Part shown: positions 58,616-64,000 of the stretch, in pieces
Position numbering within the stretch: position 1 is the stretch's first letter
Layout: each line of letters opens with the position of its first letter
Assembly: GCA_027627225.1 (NCBI GenBank)
Contig: CM051033.1
Span: 51,686,410-51,750,409, forward strand
Direction of reading: 5' to 3'
Source: Congeria kusceri
Lineage: Eukaryota; Mollusca; Bivalvia; Myida; Dreissenidae
DNA length: 64,000 nt
Position numbers and translations under genes: made by a program
The notes under the pieces: generated by a model
The model's input: only the letters and a program-made list of their open reading frames with translations
Told to the model about the DNA's origin: nothing
Database searches by the model: none

Positions 58616-59218
58616 CTGGTGAAGTACCTAAATCCGGACAGTACTTAAATCCGGACACCTCAGGAGAAATGTGTTTGTACGATCAAGACCCATAATTCTA
58701 AGGCATCAATAGATGCACACACCTGTCTCATCAATGTATGTAAAGTTTAAACAGAATCAATTGAGTATTAATTCATTAACTTATTATTGTTGTTTCTTTG
58801 TTTTCAAATGTAAACATTTGCACGTTGGGGATTAAAATCAAAACAGTATGTCCGATATATAAAGCTTTACAGAGAACAATTTGGAAGTAAATATCAGAAC
58901 AAGGTAAACAAAATAGAAGAACAAGATTACTACTTACAAACAAGTTGTAATTGAATGTTTATTTATATTCGTTTTGTTTTTAATAAAACATATTTTTTAA
59001 AGTGTCCGGATTTAGGTACTCTCAAGCTGTATTTCGATATGTGTTATATACCTTTTCCTAACACATCATTCCGTGACTTTTAGATAGCAGATTACCCAAA
59101 GATTTTGACCAAAGCTTAAGATTAAACCTAACTTATTATGTTTAACTTTATATTTTCGTTTGATGCAATTAACCAGTGAAATCGTCCAAAAAGTGTCCGA
59201 ATTTAGGTACTTCACCGG
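58616..59218. mobile_element. 603-bp MITE with TA target duplication (Tc1/mariner-type)
   Basis: Termini C(T/C)GGTGAAGTACCTAAAT followed by (C/T)CGGACA are inverted at the two ends. TA lies outside each (58614-58615, 59219-59220). A second internal pair (TACTTAAATCCGGACAC near 58643 and GTGTCCGGATTTAGGTAC near 59003) adds subterminal inverted repeats. No transposase. Confidence 0.8.
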
Positions 59219-59683
59219 TACGTGTATTCAGTAGCATTTGGTAACCAATAATTCAACTATGTTAAATTCGCTGGAGAAATGAAGTTTAAATTTGATATAA
59301 AAAAAGACTCAAATTAAACTGTGTACGATTAAGTTTCTCTGGACATGCATTAATTCGCAAACATTTGGTGAACACGGTGACCAAAACAGAACAGCACCAT
59401 TAGAACATAACATGGTAACCTGTTGTATCAATGCTAATATCTATGGAGAGACGCCTTTAGCTGGAAAGGGACTTTCGCTTGATTTGAACCCAGTATTGAA
59501 CTTTTCCGGAGCGTGACTCAAATCAACGGGAATATCTTTGGAGAGACTAAGTTCGCTGGAGAGAAGTTTAATCATGATTTGAACATCTTTTCGAGAAAGG
59601 CCCAAATCAATGCAAATATCTCTGGAAAGACGCCAGTTCGTTGGAGAGAGGCTTCCGCTTGATTTCCGGTATCTAACTCTTAC
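59219..59683. other. spacer with short internal repeats
   Basis: GGAGAGACG/GGAAAGACG-CAGTTCG-type words recur between 59445 and 59660, spaced irregularly. Frames here (59441-59803 minus) have no support outside the candidate exon below. Confidence 0.4.
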
Positions 59684-59810
59684 GGAGCGTGGCTTCCAGC
59701 ATGGACGTGAAGTACGCGAAACACAGCAACATCTGCGCGGACAGGAACAAACACGTGTGCCACTGCTTGGGTATGGCGTCGGCCGCACCCAGATTGCAAA
59801 CACAAATTAA
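59684..59810 (-). CDS. candidate exon of an unidentified membrane protein
   Basis: Between a GATTTCTAG acceptor and a GTAAGA donor, one minus frame encodes LICVCNLGAADAIPKQWHTC, LFLSAQMLLCFAYFTSMLEA and TL. The stretch contains one or two hydrophobic helices, balanced composition and CpG-rich codons unlike the AT-rich surroundings. I do not recognise the family and no adjoining exon was found. Phase 0 in, phase 1 out. Confidence 0.42.
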
Positions 59811-60487
59811 CTAGAAATCAAGCAAAAAGTAAGTGGCTGTATTACCTTGTGGTATTATATAATCTATAAAAAAAAAACGTTTACGAATCGTCCTTGATCC
59901 GTATTTTTGCGGGTTAATATTTTTGCCAAATTGACCTATTTATCAATATTATGTACTTATAACTAGATTAAGGAATCTTCTCGGTTTGTTCCGTGGACAC
60001 ACAGCCGGTTCAAGTGCAGTGGGGGATATTTCACAAAGTACCGGTTTTCGGGTAGTTACATGCGTTTTCACTTATAGGGCCAGACACGGGCTTAAAGTTT
60101 AAAGCAATTTTCTGCGGTGAACTCGATGCAAGAAGTTAGGAAACTTCATTCATTAACAGAATGACCGTGTGTCATGTTATGTGATATGACATATTATATA
60201 TATATACATTGAGTAAACAGTTCTATATCGATTTCAATAATAGCACGTAAACGATCAATATGATCTAGTGCCATATTACAACAAATTATGTTGGACATAT
60301 TCATCTTGTAGCGAAGAACTAATGTACTATTCTAATATGCAACGTTGTGCTCAATATAATCTTGTTTTATATTATCGTACATAGATTCTGCTTATTAAAT
60401 GGTGACACATGGAAATATCAATGTTGTATTGGGGACTATTTAAACTTAAAAGTGAAAGGAAAATTACATCTATTGAGTAATATCTTA
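59811..60487. other. no gene recognised
   Basis: AT-rich noncoding DNA. Confidence 0.4.
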
Positions 60488-60803
60488 ACATGCTAACGGC
60501 TAACGTAGCATGCTAGCAGGCCAATGCTAAGGGCTAACGTAGTATGCTGACATGCCAATGCTAACGGCTAACGTGGCATGCCAACTGGCCAATGCTAACG
60601 GCTAACGTTGCATGCTAACAGGCCAATGCTAACGGCTAACGTAGCTTGCTAGCATACCAATGCTAACGGCTAACTTAGCATGCTAACAAGCCAATGCTAA
60701 CGGCTAACGTAGCATGCTAACAGGCGAGTGCTAACGGCTAACGTAGCATGCTAACAGGCCAATGCTAACGGCTAACGTAGCATGGTAACAGGCCAATGCT
60801 AAC
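60488..60803. repeat. 34-bp minisatellite, about 9 copies
   Basis: CCAATG (variant CGAGTG) marks units at 60521, 60555, 60589, 60623, 60657, 60691, 60725, 60759 and 60793. Each unit is GCTAACGGCTAACGTAGCAT followed by GCTAACAGGCCAAT, with an embedded GCATGC palindrome. Confidence 0.95.
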
Positions 60804-62454
60804 GAATGTATAATTTAACGTTAAACCTCTCACAACATATAATTGTGGTCGATATCCGTCGTAAAATGTTGTAGTTTGAATATGGTAATGTCGCAAATTA
60901 TATTGTTTAAGCCTGAACTATGTGCATATTGTACATTAAATATTAGTATTATATCAGTGCTGAAATAGGCGCCAGAACCAACATTGTCTGCTTGCGACAT
61001 TGTGTTTTCAGATTACCTAAGCAAGCACGTGCTGTCCAATATTAACCGACTACACGCCAATATCTTACCAAAACACGCCAGATATTGGACGGCTACCCGT
61101 CTAATATTAAAATTATGGTACACTGAGAACAATTGGATGGCGTCACAGCAATGTTTTAATTATTCATAAAGGTCAGTGTCGGGTTAATGTGTTCGAGCTA
61201 CATATATAAAGTGTCAGATAAACTGACCGCAACTTATCATGTTGCTTAAATGTGTTTTCCTCTTTGGAAAATTAAAGGCCTACTGAAGAACATAATTATA
61301 TGGTCTTTCGAGAAGATGTAACAATACATATGGTGCGTATAGGACATAACTACATGCATAATACTGATTAAACACAATAAATTGCTTACATGTGGTTCAC
61401 ATTCTGATTTAAAAAAAATAGATATCACGGTACAAGATGTATAATTTAACTCGTATTTATGTTTTCTTTCATTACATTCAGACACACATAAATTATTTAA
61501 TTTCTAACTCATATTCATTTAGATGAATGAAGACAAACACGTATTTTGAAAGGTATGGCTTGGGCATGCATTTTACTATATCGCCCGTCTAACACACGCA
61601 AACACATGAACACATACACATGCAAACAATATATGTATGTGGCAGGTATATTCTGATTCATCCACAGCAAATTTATTAAAACGAACAGCACAGCTTTTTC
61701 TAATACATTAAAATCCCATATAAGTGCATACAGTGACATATAACTTAGCTTGAATATGTGCTGCTTGTTCATGACCACCAATTAAGAGAAGTGCGCATAT
61801 TTCTTCACGGGCACTTCGTACATGAATCATTAATAATGAACGGATTCGCGTAAAACTGCGAGCGGGATACGCAACCTCACAGGTCATTCTATTTCTTTCT
61901 CTTTCATTTTTATATTGATGCCAGGAAGACGTGCGAAGACCCATGGCTCTAGATCTTTATAAAGGTGCCTTTATCAACTCCTGAATCCCCTAATACAACT
62001 TTAAATCAAGAGCCAACAAATATGCAGCTAATACTAAAGCGAAAATAATCGGCATAAAGTCGACAACAATAAATTTAACGAAAACCAGGAAACATTTGAT
62101 ACAAGTAATTTTAAAAGACATACTGCATGCACTTTATAAATTAAGAACGGACAGAAAATGTACAGACTGTAGTCACGAGATATATTCTTCGATATCTTTA
62201 ATATAACTGAAATATACATGATAAGAATGATAATGCTCTAACTACAAAATGTCGCACTATCGGCGTCCACTACCAGTCACCGTCCTCAACAACAACTAAT
62301 GGATGACAAATAATCTGGAAATATAGAAAACACTGTTAAACACATACATAACTATGCAGGGCTGGGTGGGTGGGAATAAAGAGATGTTCGTTTTAGCTTC
62401 CCGACTGCTCGAATTATTTCAGATGTAAAAATCTGCACGAGATTTTTGTCCTTT
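60804..62454. other. no gene recognised
   Basis: AT-rich noncoding DNA with short unsupported open frames. Confidence 0.4.
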
Positions 62455-62460
62455 AGCTCT

Positions 62461-62488
62461 GATTGGTCAGTCTATTTATAAACTGACC
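62461..62488 (+). promoter_or_regulatory. CCAAT/TATA core promoter inside a palindrome
   Basis: ATTGG (62462-62466, a reversed CCAAT box) overlaps GGTCAGT-CTATTTATAA-ACTGACC (62465-62488). This is a perfect 7-bp inverted repeat with a TATTTATAA box (62473-62481) in its loop. It lies about 85 bp before the ATG at 62565. Confidence 0.5.
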
Positions 62489-62564
62489 AAACTTGTTTAC
62501 TATCTCATTACACAGCACACAAAGAACAATCGAACGATACTAAATATATGTTAGCAATGTAAAC

Positions 62565-62726
62565 ATGACTGTTATCTCGTACTTTACATTATTAAAGTCA
62601 ATGTTATCGAGAATTGTCCGTGGCGTTGGAAAATTGGCTAAGGGGGATAATCAGGACCAAGTAAACGCACTGAAGAAAATAGCGTTTCGTTTTGAAATGT
62701 TTAGTTTAATCAATATATGTACTTAA
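62565..62726 (+). CDS. 53-residue ORF behind a TATA promoter, function unknown
   Basis: Encodes MTVISYFTLLKSMLSRIVRG, VGKLAKGDNQDQVNALKKIA, FRFEMFSLINICT, then TAA. The N-terminus is weakly hydrophobic and the middle (RIVRGVGKLAKGDNQDQVNALKKI) could form a basic amphipathic helix. It is below usual ORF length cut-offs. Support comes from the upstream promoter-like signal and amphipathic composition; there is no homology or paralogue. Confidence 0.35.
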   Translation: MTVISYFTLLKSMLSRIVRGVGKLAKGDNQDQVNALKKIAFRFEMFSLINICT

Positions 62727-63319
62727 GTCTATTTTTTCTGCGTTTGTAAATTAAAGATGACCATTTTTTTTACAAAACCTCCAAAACAGTACTAATATTC
62801 ATCTTGAATGCCATTTGTACCGATAAATAGCTGACAGAAGCAACTTCATTGTGCGCAATGAGACGAAAATAGTCTCCGATATCAACGCACTCAGAAAAAT
62901 ATATGTGTTTTTTAACTTGTATTTTAGAACCATGTGGTTCATGTGTGACGTTTAGAGACCATGTACCCCAGGGTTACAACTGAACACGCCTTATAGCATT
63001 GTGTTAATATGTTACGATTCAATGCTATAACATTGGTGATAATAGCAGTATGTCAAAATTAGATCTATTTGTCACGTTTTCAAGGTGCTACACTTATCAT
63101 ATAACTCAGAGGAAAGGCCTTCATACTTTGCGCTATTTAACACATTCATAAATATCCTTTATTTTCATATAATTCCTGAAAATCATAATTATTTGATACA
63201 TCGCAGTATGCGCGCGCATCGATTATTTCCCTTGTATAAACCCGTCCTAATAATGTGTTTTTGTTTTGTGTAACTGGTGAACTGACATATTTAATCACGT
63301 GGCCATCAATGTCTTCTTT
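62727..63319. other. no gene recognised
   Basis: AT-rich noncoding DNA. Confidence 0.4.
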
Positions 63320-63460
63320 CTGTTCCTAACAAAGTCTGCATACCGCGACATTGTTCTAAAGAGAGACGGTATTTATCTTTAGTTTCGCCATGCTTTAGCC
63401 CTAATCAAGATCGAATAGGAATACGCGAGGATGTTTTGTGTACTTAGGTACGATTTTGTA
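63320..63460 (+). repeat. segment shared with 46940-47110
   Basis: Same word order as that segment, with a conserved GT donor-like site after CGAGGATGTTTTGTG(T)ACTTAG. Confidence 0.45.
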
Positions 63461-63477
63461 TGTTTGTGGCATGTGGT

Positions 63478-64000
63478 TCATCAGAATAATTCATCATCTG
63501 TGTGCATGTTTGTGGCATTTGATTAATAAGCAAGTGCCATCATATTTTATCTGGTTACAGCATTTGGTTCATCAGCAAGTGCCATCATCTTGTATCTGTT
63601 TACAACATTTGGTTCATCAGCAAGTGTCATCATCTTTTATCTGTTTACAGCATTTGGTTTATCAGCAAGTGCCATCATCTTTTATCTGTTGACAGCATTA
63701 GATTCATAAGCAAGTGTCATCATCTTGTATCTGTTTACAGCATTTGATTCATAAAATAGTGTCAGCATCTTTTATCTGTTTACAGCATTTGGTTCATCAG
63801 CAAGTGTCATCATTTTTTATCTGTTTACAGCATTTGATTCATAAGCAAGTGTCACCCTCTTTTATCTGTTTACATCATTTGGTTCATCAGCAAGTGTCAT
63901 CTTTTATCTGTTTACAGCATGTGATTTATAAGCAAGTGTCATCATCTTTTATCTGTTTACAGCATTTGATTCATAATCAAGTGGCATCATCTTTTATCAG
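63478..64000. repeat. 45-bp minisatellite, about 12 copies, running off the window
   Basis: CATTTGGTTCATCAGCAAGT followed by GTCATCATCTTTTATCTGTTTACAG-type sequence repeats every ~45 bp from about 63485 to the end. One frame stays open (63438-63692) as LQHLVHQQVSSSFIC repeats. Each unit ends in a polypyrimidine-TTTACAG word that resembles a splice acceptor. Confidence 0.93.

Overview
The window looks like AT-rich, repeat-dense animal nuclear DNA, most likely from a bivalve or other mollusc. The reasons are short coding exons with GT-AG introns, very long (GTA)n tracts, arrays built on AAGGTCA, several decayed transposon classes, and a lineage-typical C-type lectin with a Thr-rich hinge. Species cannot be fixed from the sequence. 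Nothing bacterial is present (no operons, no CRISPR).

0-17 kb: three tandem copies of a small three-exon gene on the minus strand encode a signal peptide, a Cys-rich ectodomain, one membrane helix and a short acidic tail. Copy C (15,034-16,788) is intact, with all introns in phase 1. Copy A has an in-frame stop and copy B is broken. The intron after the membrane exon carries a trinucleotide tract in copy C, and long (GTA)n tracts lie at the same place in copies A and B. Between the copies lie a TTA-flanked MITE, an AAGGTCA-rich satellite, inverted-repeat arms, a gag-like relic, a 45-bp minisatellite and a piggyBac-like relic.

17-34 kb: a decayed non-LTR retrotransposon (17.4-20.1 kb) with a degenerate 2A-like motif; two related GPCR pseudogenes (23.4 and 29.7-30.8 kb); an exon of a GQNK-motif transposase-like protein carrying an in-frame stop; a TTAA-flanked MITE; and a duplicated noncoding segment.

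34.7-43.9 kb: a structurally complete but dead Ty3/gypsy element on the minus strand. It has 1.1-kb LTRs, a tRNA-Leu-type primer site, and gag, protease, RT/RNase H and integrase remnants. After integrase it also has an extra zinc-finger ORF. It sits inside the second copy of the duplicated segment.

45-51.5 kb: a second AAGGTCA-type satellite, a hAT element with perfect 8-bp target duplication carrying a nested MITE, tRNA-like sequences, and a foldback-type element with long, internally repetitive inverted arms.

51.7-57.3 kb: a plus-strand multi-exon gene for a secreted protein with two C-type lectin domains; its first lectin domain has an in-frame stop.

57.5-64 kb: a TA-flanked MITE, a candidate exon of an unidentified membrane protein, a 34-bp minisatellite, a 53-codon ORF behind a CCAAT/TATA promoter, and a 45-bp minisatellite running off the window end.
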